In this document: piece after piece, positions 44,222 to 52,737 of the stretch
How positions within the stretch are numbered: position 1 is the first letter of the stretch
Layout of the letters: every line of letters starts with the position of its first letter
Assembly (NCBI GenBank): GCA_934539295.1
Contig: CAKTCN010000003.1
Location: 53,003-117,002 of the forward strand
Source of the DNA: an uncultured Allosphingosinicella sp.
GTDB taxonomy: Bacteria > Pseudomonadota > Alphaproteobacteria > Sphingomonadales > Sphingomonadaceae
Length of the DNA stretch: 64,000 nucleotides
Direction of reading: 5' to 3'
Notes under the pieces: model-generated
Seen by the model: only the letters and a program-made list of their open reading frames with translations
The model's database searches: none
Told to the model about the DNA's origin: nothing
Position numbers and translations under genes: made by a program

Positions 44222-44940
44222 GGATGGGGCTTGTTGCCCATATACTGGGCGACGACTTGGGTTCGGTTGGTAACGCCGGTCTGGGCCATGATCGCGCGGA
44301 CATGGACCTTGACCGTACTGACGCTGATCCGAAGCATGCTGGCGATCTTCCGGTTCGACAGGCCCTGCGCGAGGAGTTGCAGTACCTCGTGCTGACGCGG
44401 GGTCAGTTCGCTGAAGCTGCTCGGTTCGGCCCGCGCGGTTGCGGTCGTGTCGGCCAGATGCTCGGTTTCGGTGAGCGCGCTGCGCACGATCTCCGCCGCG
44501 CGCCGCGGATAAATGACCAGCCCGCCGACGATCAGCCGGATCGACGATATCCAGAATTGCAGATTGACCTCGGGCGTCAGGATACCCGCCACACCGCTCA
44601 GCAAACCGCTGATCAGCCGGTCGATGTCGCTTTCATGCGCCACCACCACGACCAGCGACTTGGGCCACAATTGCTTAACGGCGGCGAACTGTTCGCGAAT
44701 GGGCGTTCGCGCGCCCTCGCCCGGATCTTCCTGCAATAGCACCACGTCGGGCGGCTGTGCCTCGCCGGCAGGCTCGAGGCTTTCGAACGCCTCCACCGTG
44801 AATTCGGGCGCGGCGACCAGCCCGGCCAGGGTGCAGGCGCGGCTGAACGGCTTGGGATCGATCAGCACCACGTGGATGCTCTTGCTGGTTCGCTCGACGG
44901 GGCGGAAGCTGCCGCCGCTGATGGTTTCGGCGCGTCCCAT
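44218..44940 (-). CDS. LuxR-type regulator with degenerate receiver domain
   Basis: A 240-residue protein. The N-terminal half resembles a receiver ([20 protein letters not shown]), but the phospho-accepting position reads [11 protein letters not shown] and the lysine strand reads AGILTPEVN, so both the aspartate and the lysine appear lost. The C-terminal GerE domain is intact: [20 protein letters not shown] and [20 protein letters not shown]. It is therefore probably a phosphorylation-independent DNA-binding protein. It sits between wzc and cysD with overlaps on both sides, linking control of chain export and sulfate activation. Confidence 0.87.
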   Translation of the reverse strand: MGRAETISGGSFRPVERTSKSIHVVLIDPKPFSRACTLAGLVAAPEFTVEAFESLEPAGEAQPPDVVLLQEDPGEGARTPIREQFAAVKQLWPKSLVVVVAHESDIDRLISGLLSGVAGILTPEVNLQFWISSIRLIVGGLVIYPRRAAEIVRSALTETEHLADTTATARAEPSSFSELTPRQHEVLQLLAQGLSNRKIASMLRISVSTVKVHVRAIMAQTGVTNRTQVVAQYMGNKPHP

Positions 44941-47207
44941 CAGGCTGCCTCCCGCTCATGCCGGCGCCAGAGGCGGTGGAACCAGCCGCCAGCGGATTGC
45001 TCGGCCCGCGGACTGCTCTGTGTGTAGAATTGCAGCGGGTCTCCGTAGGAACGCCTGGCATGTTCGGCATAATCGACCCGGTTGATTACCGCGCCATCCA
45101 CCTGGTTCTGCAGGATCTGCATGGCGGCACGCATCTGCTCGATGGTGGTCTTCCCCCAGCGCACGACCATCAGGGTCGCGTCGGCCAGGCCCACCATCGT
45201 GCGGGCATCGCGCACCGACAGGACGGACGGTGCATTGATCACGACCAGGTCGAACTCGCTGCGCAGGTCATTGAGGACGCGCCGGACCTGCGTCAGGCGG
45301 ATGAACGGCACGGTGCCCGGCGCATGAGAGCGCGGCGCCAACACCACCGGCTTGTAGGTCTGCTCCTCGCGCGTGTCCTGCGCCGGGTCGGGGGACGGGA
45401 GCAATCGGGCTGCCCCTCCTGGCCCAGACAGATAGTCCATCAGGTCCGGGCCGTTCTCCGCGTCGCGGGACAGCCTCAGCGCGCTGTGCTGCGCCCGGAA
45501 ATCGAGGTCCACGATCACGGCCCGCCAGCCCGCGGCCGCAGCCGCCGCGACCAGTGACAGTGCCACGATCGACTTGCCGTCACCCGGCAACGGCGAGGTG
45601 ATCAGGATGCGCGAAGGCGCGTCCTCAGGCCCCAGCAGCTCGATCTCGGCAAAGAGGTTGCGTGCGACCTCCGCGTAGACCGACTGGGGCTGCTGCATCA
45701 CCAGCTCATGCTGCGCGGCATGGGCACCGGTCACTTCAGGGAACATCGCGAAGGTGCGCAGCCCGAACAGGTCGCGTATCTGCTCGCTCGTCCAGATGCG
45801 ATTGTCGAACATCTCGATCGCCAGGATCAGCATCAGCGCCAGCAGCAGCGAGCCCGAGAAAGCGGCAGCGGCCGCCTTCTTCGGCGCCGGCGCGACCGGT
45901 TCGTCCGGGACGGTCGCGTGGGACACGATGGACGAATTGACGCCCGTGGTCTTCAATTCGGCACGGACGTCCTGCGCGCGTTGAGCAGTGACGAGATAGC
46001 CCTGCCGCAGCACCTCCGCCCTGCGTTCCAGCACCGAAAGCTGGGCAAGGTTCTCGCTGTTGCTGAACGCCTTGGCGCGGATCGCACCGGCGCGGCTTTC
46101 CAGCACTGCCGCGCGTGCCGCCGCTGCAGCCGCCTCGCTCGCCGCGAGCTGACGGTCCCGCGCTGCGGTCGCAGTTGCCCGGTCGCGCTCGGCCCGCGCG
46201 GATGCCGCCTGCTCCCGCTGGAGCGCGCCTTCGACTTCCGCGATCTGCGCGTCCACGCGCCGAATCTCCGGATGCATGGCACCATAGACGACGCTCAGTT
46301 CCGACCGTTGCCGCTTCAGGTCCTCGAACTGGCGCAACTGCTGGTCCAGCAGGCCGGACCGCGATGCCGTTGCACGATAGACCGTGTCGCCTGCCGGCAT
46401 GCCCGCCGTGCGCGCCGCCATCGCAGCCCGTGCCGCACTGGCGGACGCCGCCTCGACCGCGATCCGGTTGAGCTGCTGGTAATCCTCCGGGCCGCCAGCA
46501 CCTGCCAACATGCCGTGCTCGCGCCGGAATGCGGCCACAGCATCCTCGGCCGCCTCGGTCTCGGCGGCGAGCCGGTCCCGCTCGGCCGCCAGCGCGATGG
46601 CGGTGCGTTCGCGCCGCACATTGCGACGGCCGAACTTGAGTTCCTGCAGGCTGTCCACGAACTGGTTGGCGATGCGCGCCGCCAGTTCGGGCGATTGCGA
46701 CCGCACCACGATATCGATGAGGTCCGAATCCCCCGTGCTCTCGATCTTGGTCATCCGTTCCAGCTTCGCGCTGGCCCGAAGAATGGCCCGATCCGGATCG
46801 GCGAGGTCGCCGCCGAGCAGGAAGCGCGGGTCATGGATCAGGTCCATGTCGCGCACCACCTTCTCGGCAAGTGCGCGTGAGCGGTAGAGCCTCGCCTCGT
46901 TCGCCACACGCTGCTGGTTACGCGCGGCGACGTCGGCCTGGTTGGCGCCGGTTGCGTCATTGAGTTCCACCTGGGTGGTCGCCACTGCCTCGTAGAGCCG
47001 CGGCTTCATCAATTGGCTCACCGTCACGACCGAAGTGATGCTGAGCACGACGAACAGCAGCAGGAACTTGCGACGACGGATGATGCTGAGCATCTGCCGC
47101 ACGGACAGGAGCTGGCCAGCCTGCGCCGAACCCGGCGCCCTGCGCGCTTCCCAGCCTGCGCCATCATCGCTGCCGGCATGGCTCAGCAACCTTGTCTCGA
47201 CGTTCAT
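44940..47207 (-). CDS. Wzc-like polysaccharide co-polymerase / tyrosine autokinase
   Basis: A 755-residue inner-membrane protein. A Wzz domain begins near residue 35 with a first transmembrane helix (FLLLFVVLSITSVVTVSQLM). A long periplasmic coiled coil follows (about 190-430), then a second helix (AAAFSGSLLLALMLILAIEM) and a cytoplasmic ATPase domain with Walker A SPLPGDGKSIVALSL and a Walker A'-like VIVDLDFRAQ. The Walker B-like strand reads LVVINAPSVL, with Asn in place of the usual Asp, and the C-terminal tyrosine cluster is sparse, so kinase activity is uncertain. GGAGG precedes the ATG at 47207. It heads the operon with cysD, cysNC and cysQ. Confidence 0.9.
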   Translation of the reverse strand: MNVETRLLSHAGSDDGAGWEARRAPGSAQAGQLLSVRQMLSIIRRRKFLLLFVVLSITSVVTVSQLMKPRLYEAVATTQVELNDATGANQADVAARNQQRVANEARLYRSRALAEKVVRDMDLIHDPRFLLGGDLADPDRAILRASAKLERMTKIESTGDSDLIDIVVRSQSPELAARIANQFVDSLQELKFGRRNVRRERTAIALAAERDRLAAETEAAEDAVAAFRREHGMLAGAGGPEDYQQLNRIAVEAASASAARAAMAARTAGMPAGDTVYRATASRSGLLDQQLRQFEDLKRQRSELSVVYGAMHPEIRRVDAQIAEVEGALQREQAASARAERDRATATAARDRQLAASEAAAAAARAAVLESRAGAIRAKAFSNSENLAQLSVLERRAEVLRQGYLVTAQRAQDVRAELKTTGVNSSIVSHATVPDEPVAPAPKKAAAAAFSGSLLLALMLILAIEMFDNRIWTSEQIRDLFGLRTFAMFPEVTGAHAAQHELVMQQPQSVYAEVARNLFAEIELLGPEDAPSRILITSPLPGDGKSIVALSLVAAAAAAGWRAVIVDLDFRAQHSALRLSRDAENGPDLMDYLSGPGGAARLLPSPDPAQDTREEQTYKPVVLAPRSHAPGTVPFIRLTQVRRVLNDLRSEFDLVVINAPSVLSVRDARTMVGLADATLMVVRWGKTTIEQMRAAMQILQNQVDGAVINRVDYAEHARRSYGDPLQFYTQSSPRAEQSAGGWFHRLWRRHEREAA

Positions 47208-47557
47208 TGAGGTCCTCCGCCGTTTGCCGGCAACGCAGTCGCGGACATCGGCCCGGTTCGCGTGTTGCAACGATCCTGCAATCGGGCGGCGCAGGAGGCA
47301 AAAGCCCTTGGGGATAAAGGCGGTTCTTATTGATTAGGCTCAACGGCTCGCCGCCAACGCCGGTGTAACCGCGACGCTCCGGCGGCGGCCCACACACGTC
47401 TCAACCGCTACCGATGCTGGAGCCCTCTCTCTCCCCATTGGAGTTAGCGCCGGCGAAAATGGATCATAGGCTTCTGCCGAGGACAGCTTCGTCCATCCGT
47501 ATAGTATTCGGCTGCTCGAAGCCGGTGCATGGGGCCGGCGCAACAGGGCGCATCAGG
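47208..47557. other. Divergent region between wzc operon and phosphoesterase cassette
   Basis: About 350 bases. AT-rich around 47310-47345, with GGAGGCAAAAGCCCTTGGGG in the middle. It should hold the promoters of the wzc-cys operon and of the plus-strand cassette. No additional gene is supported. Confidence 0.45.
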
Positions 47558-48292
47558 TTGAGGCTGGCAGTCATCAGCGACATACATTCGGATGCCGACG
47601 CCTTTGCCGCGGCACTTGACGGCGCGCGCGACCAGGGGTTCGACCAGCTGCTGATCCTCGGCGATCTTCTCACCTACGGAATGCAGCCGGTGCGCACGCT
47701 GGAGCTGGTGGCGGAAGCGGAAAGCTGCGACCGGGCCGTGCTTATCCGCGGCAATCACGACCAGATGTACTTGGACGGCGCAAATGGTCGATCGGATTAC
47801 GCCGACAGCCTGCCCGAGTGGATCCGCGAGTCCGTGGACTGGACGTCGCGGCAGCTCGCGCGTTCCCGCGCCTCGCTCGATCTTGGCTGGGTGGACAGCT
47901 GGTGTTCGGGCGGTGTCTATGCCGCCCACGCCAATCCCTTCGGCCGGCGCGACTGGACCTATCTGCGCACGGCCGAGATGCTGGAACGGGCGCGGCAGGT
48001 GATCGCCGCCGCCTGCCTCCGGCTCGGCATTTTCGGCCATACTCATCGTTTCCGTCACGTTGAGGATGAAGGGGTGAACGTCGTCACCGTCGGCTCGATC
48101 GGTCAGCCACGCAGCGAGGCGCCGGTCAGCGAATGGACGCAGATCGACATGACGCGCGCCGCATGCACGGTGACCCGCCATCCCGTTGCGGTCGACTGGC
48201 ACGCACGCGCACGCGCGGTGCGCGCCTCCACGCTCTCACCGGCCACTCAGGACCGGCTCTGCAGCTTCTTCGCACAGGAACACACCACATGA
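47558..48292 (+). CDS. Calcineurin-like metallophosphoesterase
   Basis: About 244 residues with all motifs of the family: AVISDIHSDADAFAAAL, LLILGDLLTYGMQP, VLIRGNHDQMYLD, YAAHANPFG and LGIFGHTHRFRHVE. It is close to the YfcE/MJ0936-like phosphodiesterases, many of unknown substrate. No ATG stands near the start of the fold; TTG at 47558, with AGGGCG 8 bases upstream, is the most likely start, while the frame is open to 47414. Its stop overlaps the ATG of the ATP-grasp gene (ATGA). Confidence 0.83.
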   Translation: MRLAVISDIHSDADAFAAALDGARDQGFDQLLILGDLLTYGMQPVRTLELVAEAESCDRAVLIRGNHDQMYLDGANGRSDYADSLPEWIRESVDWTSRQLARSRASLDLGWVDSWCSGGVYAAHANPFGRRDWTYLRTAEMLERARQVIAAACLRLGIFGHTHRFRHVEDEGVNVVTVGSIGQPRSEAPVSEWTQIDMTRAACTVTRHPVAVDWHARARAVRASTLSPATQDRLCSFFAQEHTT

Positions 48293-49275
48293 TCAAGGCG
48301 CTCGTAACCGGGGCAGGCGCGGTGCTCGGCCAAGGGATCATCAGGTCGCTCCAGCAATCCGAACTGGATCTGCGGATCGTCGCCGCCGACCCGAACCCAC
48401 TATCGGCAGGCCTCTTCTGGGTGGATGCTGGACGCCGTATCCCGCTGGCGAGCGATCCCGCTTACGTGGGTGCGATCCGTGGCCTGCTTGCAGACGAGCG
48501 ACCCGACGTGGTGCTCGTCGGCACGGATGTCGAGCTCGCCATCTTCGCAGAGCATCGCGCGGCCTGGGAGGAGGAATTCGGCACGAGCATCATCGTCAGT
48601 TCGCCGCACGTCGTGCGGATCGCCGACGACAAGTACCTCACCTACCAGTTCCTGCGTGCCCATGGCTTCAACCCGCCCGAAACGGCGCTCGCCGACGACC
48701 CGGAGGGCTGCGCACGCCTGATCCGCGAAGTAGGCTTTCCGCTAATCGTAAAGCCGCGGATCGGCGCCCGTTCGGTCGGCGTATCGGAGGTGCGCACGGT
48801 CGAAGCGCTCAAGGCCGCGGTCGCCGGACGTGCAGGGCTGGTCATCCAGGAATGCGTCGGCGACGCGGAATGCGAATATACGGCCAGTGCCGTCGTATTC
48901 GACGGCAAGGCAGCGGCCACCATCGTGATGCGGCGCGACCTTCGCGACGGCAACACCTACCGCGCCTATGCCGAAGCCTTCCCCGCCCTCAACGCCGAGG
49001 TCGCTGCGCTGGGCGAAGCCCTGAAGCCCTACGGTCCCGCCAATTTCCAGTTCCGAACCGACCGGGAGGGGAAGGCGCGCGTGTTCGAGATCAATGCCCG
49101 CTTTTCGGGCGCCACACCGCTCAGGGCGCTGGTCGGCTTCAACGAAGTCGAGATGTGCATACGTCACGTTCTCCACGGTCATCAGGTGGCGCAGCCGGCC
49201 GTCGCGCCAGCCATCTTGCTGCGCTTCCTGTCCGAGACATTGGTGCGTCCGGAGGAACTGGAAGGAATCGGCTGA
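48289..49275 (+). CDS. ATP-grasp family protein (carbamoyl-phosphate synthase-like)
   Basis: A 328-residue protein. It starts with a Rossmann-like pre-ATP-grasp domain (ALVTGAGAVLGQGIIRSLQQ), then has ADDKYLTYQFLRAHGFNPPE, the ATP-binding strand FPLIVKPRIGARSVGVSEVR, and the metal-binding end ANFQFRTDREGKARVFEINA, RFSG. These enzymes join a carboxylate to an amine or similar nucleophile via an acyl phosphate. In polysaccharide loci such proteins may attach amino acids or other acids to sugars; that is only an inference here. It is coupled to both neighbours by start/stop overlaps. Confidence 0.83.
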   Translation: MIKALVTGAGAVLGQGIIRSLQQSELDLRIVAADPNPLSAGLFWVDAGRRIPLASDPAYVGAIRGLLADERPDVVLVGTDVELAIFAEHRAAWEEEFGTSIIVSSPHVVRIADDKYLTYQFLRAHGFNPPETALADDPEGCARLIREVGFPLIVKPRIGARSVGVSEVRTVEALKAAVAGRAGLVIQECVGDAECEYTASAVVFDGKAAATIVMRRDLRDGNTYRAYAEAFPALNAEVAALGEALKPYGPANFQFRTDREGKARVFEINARFSGATPLRALVGFNEVEMCIRHVLHGHQVAQPAVAPAILLRFLSETLVRPEELEGIG

Positions 49276-50210
49276 TGGCGCGGCACGTCGGCACGGTCGC
49301 GCTCACCGGCGCCACCGGCTTCATCGGCAATCGTGTGACCCAATCGCTCAAGGCGCATGGCATTTCCATCCGGCCGCTGGCCCGCGGCCATGACCGTTCC
49401 GCGGGGGCTGCCGACGCGATCCGCTTCGATCTCGAAGATCCGTTTCCGCCGGATCCCCGCCGCCTGGTGGGCTGCGACGCGGTGGTTCATCTGGCCGCAC
49501 GCATTCCCGCCCATCATGCCGATCCACGGGAGGCTGAACGGTGCATGCAGGCGAACGCGCTCGGCACCCTGCGGCTCATCGAATCGATGAAGATCGCCGG
49601 CGTTCCTGTGCTTGTGCAGACGACCAGCGCTAATGCCTATGCGGCATGGGAGAATCATCCTGATGAACGAGCATCACTCTTCCCGGCCAGCCGCGCTTAT
49701 TATCTGGGTTCAAAGGTTGCGCAGGAGATATTGGCGGGCGAGGCGTGCCGCGCAGCCGGCATCGACATGATCACTCTGCGGATCAGTTCGGTGTACGGGC
49801 CCGGCCAAGCCGCCGGAGCTGTTCCCACCATCCTGCGCAACGTTCTGGCAGGCGAGCCAGTGTCGCTCACCAACAAAGGTCTGTTCGGGGCGGATTTCGT
49901 GCTTGTAAGCGATGTCGTGGCCGCGCTCATGCTCGCGTTGGTGGAGGGGACGACCGGGGCCTACAATGTCGGTTCGGGGATGCGATCCACCTTGCGGGAC
50001 ATCGCGACATGTGCGGCGGGCATCGCCGAGCACGACGTACCGATCACATTTGCGCCCGACACGCCTACGCTCGACCTCGGCTTCCCCGCTCTTGACATCG
50101 CCAGGCTGCGCAGTCTTGGCTACGCGCCGATCGACCTTCCGGAAGGCCTGCTGCGTACCCTCGCCTGGATGAAGGCAGGCGAATGTCGCCCCGCCACCCC
50201 CAAGGGGTAG
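49275..50210 (+). CDS. NAD-dependent sugar epimerase/dehydratase
   Basis: A 311-residue extended short-chain dehydrogenase. VALTGATGFIGNRVTQSLKA is the NAD-binding motif, DAVVHLAARIPAHHADPREA follows, and the catalytic residues are in TTSANAYAAW (Ser/Thr) and RAYYLGSKVAQEI (YxxxK). RISSVYGPGQAAGAVPTILR and GAYNVGSGMRSTL are further family features. It acts on a nucleotide sugar, probably as epimerase or reductase, but the substrate is unknown. Its ATG shares one base with the ATP-grasp stop. It is the last gene of the cassette and of the polysaccharide locus. Confidence 0.87.
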   Translation: MARHVGTVALTGATGFIGNRVTQSLKAHGISIRPLARGHDRSAGAADAIRFDLEDPFPPDPRRLVGCDAVVHLAARIPAHHADPREAERCMQANALGTLRLIESMKIAGVPVLVQTTSANAYAAWENHPDERASLFPASRAYYLGSKVAQEILAGEACRAAGIDMITLRISSVYGPGQAAGAVPTILRNVLAGEPVSLTNKGLFGADFVLVSDVVAALMLALVEGTTGAYNVGSGMRSTLRDIATCAAGIAEHDVPITFAPDTPTLDLGFPALDIARLRSLGYAPIDLPEGLLRTLAWMKAGECRPATPKG

Positions 50211-50312
50211 CGCCGCTTGCCCATAATACCTTCCATGTCATAGACTTACGGCCGATTTGCTGGCCGCGCAGCCATGCTAGCGATCCAATCCTCTTTTGCG
50301 AGGAGAGGATCG

Positions 50313-50489
50313 GTGGAACGCGTAGCCAGCACGAGACACCCGGCCCGGAGCGAAGGCGATGCCCGCCCTGCGATGCCTCGAGGCGGATCGATGGGGCCAG
50401 CCGAGCATCAGGCGCCGGAGCCTGCCCGTTACTTCCGGTCAAGCCTCACCGGCATCGTCTATGACGAGCGCGGACAACCCGTCCTCTGA
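50313..50489 (+). CDS. Possible small protein of 58 residues
   Basis: A short frame starting GTG, with AGGAG 7 bases upstream. The product ends in ARYFRSSLTGIVYDERGQPV, which looks like real protein, while the first half is low in complexity. Third codon positions are moderately GC-rich. It lies alone between the polysaccharide locus and the Crp/Fnr gene. No family is recognised and it may be spurious. Confidence 0.3.
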   Translation: MERVASTRHPARSEGDARPAMPRGGSMGPAEHQAPEPARYFRSSLTGIVYDERGQPVL

Positions 50490-50796
50490 CCACCTCCGTT
50501 CGCGGCATTCCATTCAACCTTGGGCTTAGTGCAGAAGAGCCTTGGACGGACCCGCTTGCTCACTCCCCTGATCAGCAGCCGTGGCGCATTCATGGGCGAC
50601 CAGATCCTCGGGAGGCGGCAATGAATGGTGCTATCGCATTCGGTCCGGCAATGGCCGGCACTTCCGAACGTCCGCGCGCCGATCAAGTGACGGGCCTCGG
50701 GCCAGGGCAGCGGGGAGACAAGGCGGCGCGAGCGGGCAAGTGACGCCCCCGTCCCGGTCCCGCTGACAGGCGGGTCGCAGCGCAGGTCATTGTCCA
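50490..50796. other. Intergenic region upstream of the Crp/Fnr gene
   Basis: About 305 bases. No coding frame is supported. It should hold the promoter for the Crp/Fnr regulator and the FapF-like gene. No TTGNN-N4-NNCAA box was found here by eye. Confidence 0.4.
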
Positions 50797-51444
50797 ATGC
50801 TGAGGCGTAATCCCATACCGGTCCCGAACAGCGCATCCATCGAGCCCAAAGCCGCTTCCTTTGCGGAGGGGCGAACGGTTTACGAGGAGGGCGAGCCCAG
50901 CACCTGCTGGTACGAGGTCGCGTCCGGCATCGCGCGCACGTGCCGCTACTTTCCCGACGGGGAGCGCCATGTCCTGGGCTTCCACTTTGCCGGCGACGTG
51001 TTCGGGCTGGCCCGCGACCTTCGCGACGAGGCAGCCGAGGCCGTGACCGAACTTCACCTTTGGAAGCATGCACATCGCTCGGTCCTCGACGATGCGCATG
51101 AGGTCAACCAGGTGCTGGAGGCTGCGCTGCAACGCACCCGCAACTGCCTCTACATGCTGGGGCAGAGAACCGCCGAGCAGCGGCTGGCGACCTTCCTGGT
51201 CGATCTGGCCGACCGCCCGCGCGACGGGATCGACGTGCGTATCCCCATGACCCGGGCGGACATCGCCGATCATCTGCGGCTGACCGTTCACACCGTCAGC
51301 CGGACGCTATCGAGCCTCAGCCGCCGACGGCTGATCTTGCTCAGCGGGCCACAGACATTTCGCATGATCGACGAGCCGGCACTGCGCAGCCTCGCCGATC
51401 GCGGCGCGGCCCGCGAACGCGCAAACGGCGCCCATCAGGATTGA
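50797..51444 (+). CDS. Crp/Fnr-family transcriptional regulator
   Basis: A 215-residue protein. The cyclic-nucleotide-type beta-roll has ASFAEGRTVYEEGEPSTCWY and FPDGERHVLGFHFAGDVFGL, then a dimer helix and a winged helix. The helix-turn-helix reads MTRADIADHLRLTVHTVSRT. FNR and FixK have Glu-Thr-x-Ser-Arg in the recognition helix, whereas here the Glu is His (HTVSR), so the base preference may differ. The N-terminal cysteines needed for the FNR iron-sulfur cluster are absent, so it is not a direct oxygen sensor of that type. It is followed 13 bases later by the FapF-like gene and likely controls the amyloid-like locus. Confidence 0.9.
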   Translation: MLRRNPIPVPNSASIEPKAASFAEGRTVYEEGEPSTCWYEVASGIARTCRYFPDGERHVLGFHFAGDVFGLARDLRDEAAEAVTELHLWKHAHRSVLDDAHEVNQVLEAALQRTRNCLYMLGQRTAEQRLATFLVDLADRPRDGIDVRIPMTRADIADHLRLTVHTVSRTLSSLSRRRLILLSGPQTFRMIDEPALRSLADRGAARERANGAHQD

Positions 51445-51457
51445 AGAGGTGAATTGA

Positions 51458-52732
51458 ATGCGCATCGAATGCATGCTGCCGGCGGCCGCCTCCCTCCTCT
51501 GTGCCGCGCGGGTAGCGGCGCAGGCCCCCGCTCCTGTCGACGAGCAACTCGCCGCGCTTCGTGCGGAGCTTGCGGCCCAGCGTGCCGTTATCGAACGCCA
51601 GGCCGCGCGGATCGAGCAACAGCAAAGCGCCATCGATGCGCTTCAGGCGCGTCGCCTCGACTCGGCCGGTTTGCAGGCGGCGCGCGGGACCGGGCTGGCG
51701 TTGCAACAGGCTCAGCCAGTTCCACCCGTGCAGCCACAGCGTCCGCCCTCACCTTCTGCCGAGCCGCCGCCGTCCGCGCCAGTGGGGGAGGCGCCGAACA
51801 TTCCCACAATCGAGAAGGAACTGGAGGCGGTGCCGCAGGGGCAAGGTGTGCTGACGCCGCCCGGACGCCTCGTGATCGAGCCCAGCGTCGAATATACCAA
51901 TTCTTCAAACAACCGGCTCGTCTTCCGCGGGATCGAACTCATTCCCGGTATTCAGATCGGCGTCATCGAGGCGAGCGATGCCGACCGCAACACCTTCGCT
52001 CCATCCGTCAGCCTGCGCTACGGTCTTACCGATCGGCTGGAGTTCGAATTCCGCGCGCCCTATCTCATCCGCTCAGACCGGATCGAGGTGGTGCAGCAGC
52101 GCGACGGCACCATCGTCCGCCAGATCGACCTCAGCGAACGGTCGATCGGCGATGTCGAATTCGCCGCGCGCTACCAGCTGAACCGGCCGGTCGGGCAGAA
52201 ACCCATCTACGTGGCCAGCCTGCGCGTGAAGAGCGACACGGGGAGGAGCCCGTTCGAAATCCCCTATGACGATTTCGGCATTGCTACCGGTCTTGCGACC
52301 GGATCGGGCTTCTGGGCGGTTCAGCCCGGGGTGAACATCCTGCTTCCTTCCGATCCCGGAGTGCTGTTCGGCGGCGCGGCCTATCTCTACCACCTGCCCA
52401 AGAACATCGACCAGGAAATAGGCGGCGTGCTCGTCGGGCGGGTCGATCCGGGTGATGCGGTCACCGCCAATATCGGCTTCGGCTTCGCGCTCAATCCGCG
52501 CTTTTCCTATTCGCTCGGCTATCGCCACGCCTACATCTTCCCCACCACCACGGAGCTCGGCCAGACCACGCAGCGGTCCAACGGCCTGCAGGTCGGGTCG
52601 CTCAGCCTCGGCCTTTCCTATCGCGTGACGATGCGGCACACGGTCAACCTCAGCTTCGATTTCGGCATCACCGAAGATGCGCCGGACCTCGGCCTCACCT
52701 TGCGCGTGCCGTTCAGCTGGGAAACGCGCTAG
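51458..52732 (+). CDS. FapF-like outer-membrane protein (coiled coil plus beta-barrel)
   Basis: A 424-residue exported protein. After the signal (cleavage near VAAQA), residues 27-75 form a coiled coil (LAALRAELAAQRAVIERQAA, RIEQQQSAIDAL). A proline-rich linker follows (90-115), then a barrel domain from about 130 to the end: PGRLVIEPSVEYTNSSNNRL, ELIPGIQIGVIEASDADRNT, ending RVPFSW near the C-terminus. This order matches FapF, the trimeric pore of the Fap functional amyloid system, whose coiled coil plugs the barrel. AGAGGT precedes the ATG. The convergent operon encodes a C39-type peptidase and the likely exported substrates. Confidence 0.72.
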   Translation: MRIECMLPAAASLLCAARVAAQAPAPVDEQLAALRAELAAQRAVIERQAARIEQQQSAIDALQARRLDSAGLQAARGTGLALQQAQPVPPVQPQRPPSPSAEPPPSAPVGEAPNIPTIEKELEAVPQGQGVLTPPGRLVIEPSVEYTNSSNNRLVFRGIELIPGIQIGVIEASDADRNTFAPSVSLRYGLTDRLEFEFRAPYLIRSDRIEVVQQRDGTIVRQIDLSERSIGDVEFAARYQLNRPVGQKPIYVASLRVKSDTGRSPFEIPYDDFGIATGLATGSGFWAVQPGVNILLPSDPGVLFGGAAYLYHLPKNIDQEIGGVLVGRVDPGDAVTANIGFGFALNPRFSYSLGYRHAYIFPTTTELGQTTQRSNGLQVGSLSLGLSYRVTMRHTVNLSFDFGITEDAPDLGLTLRVPFSWETR

Positions 52733-52737
52733 ACAGC

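Noticed and set aside
48186..49274. Extension of the epimerase frame through the ATP-grasp gene
   Set aside because: Shadow reading of the ATP-grasp gene; the epimerase starts at 49275 with a TGATG overlap.
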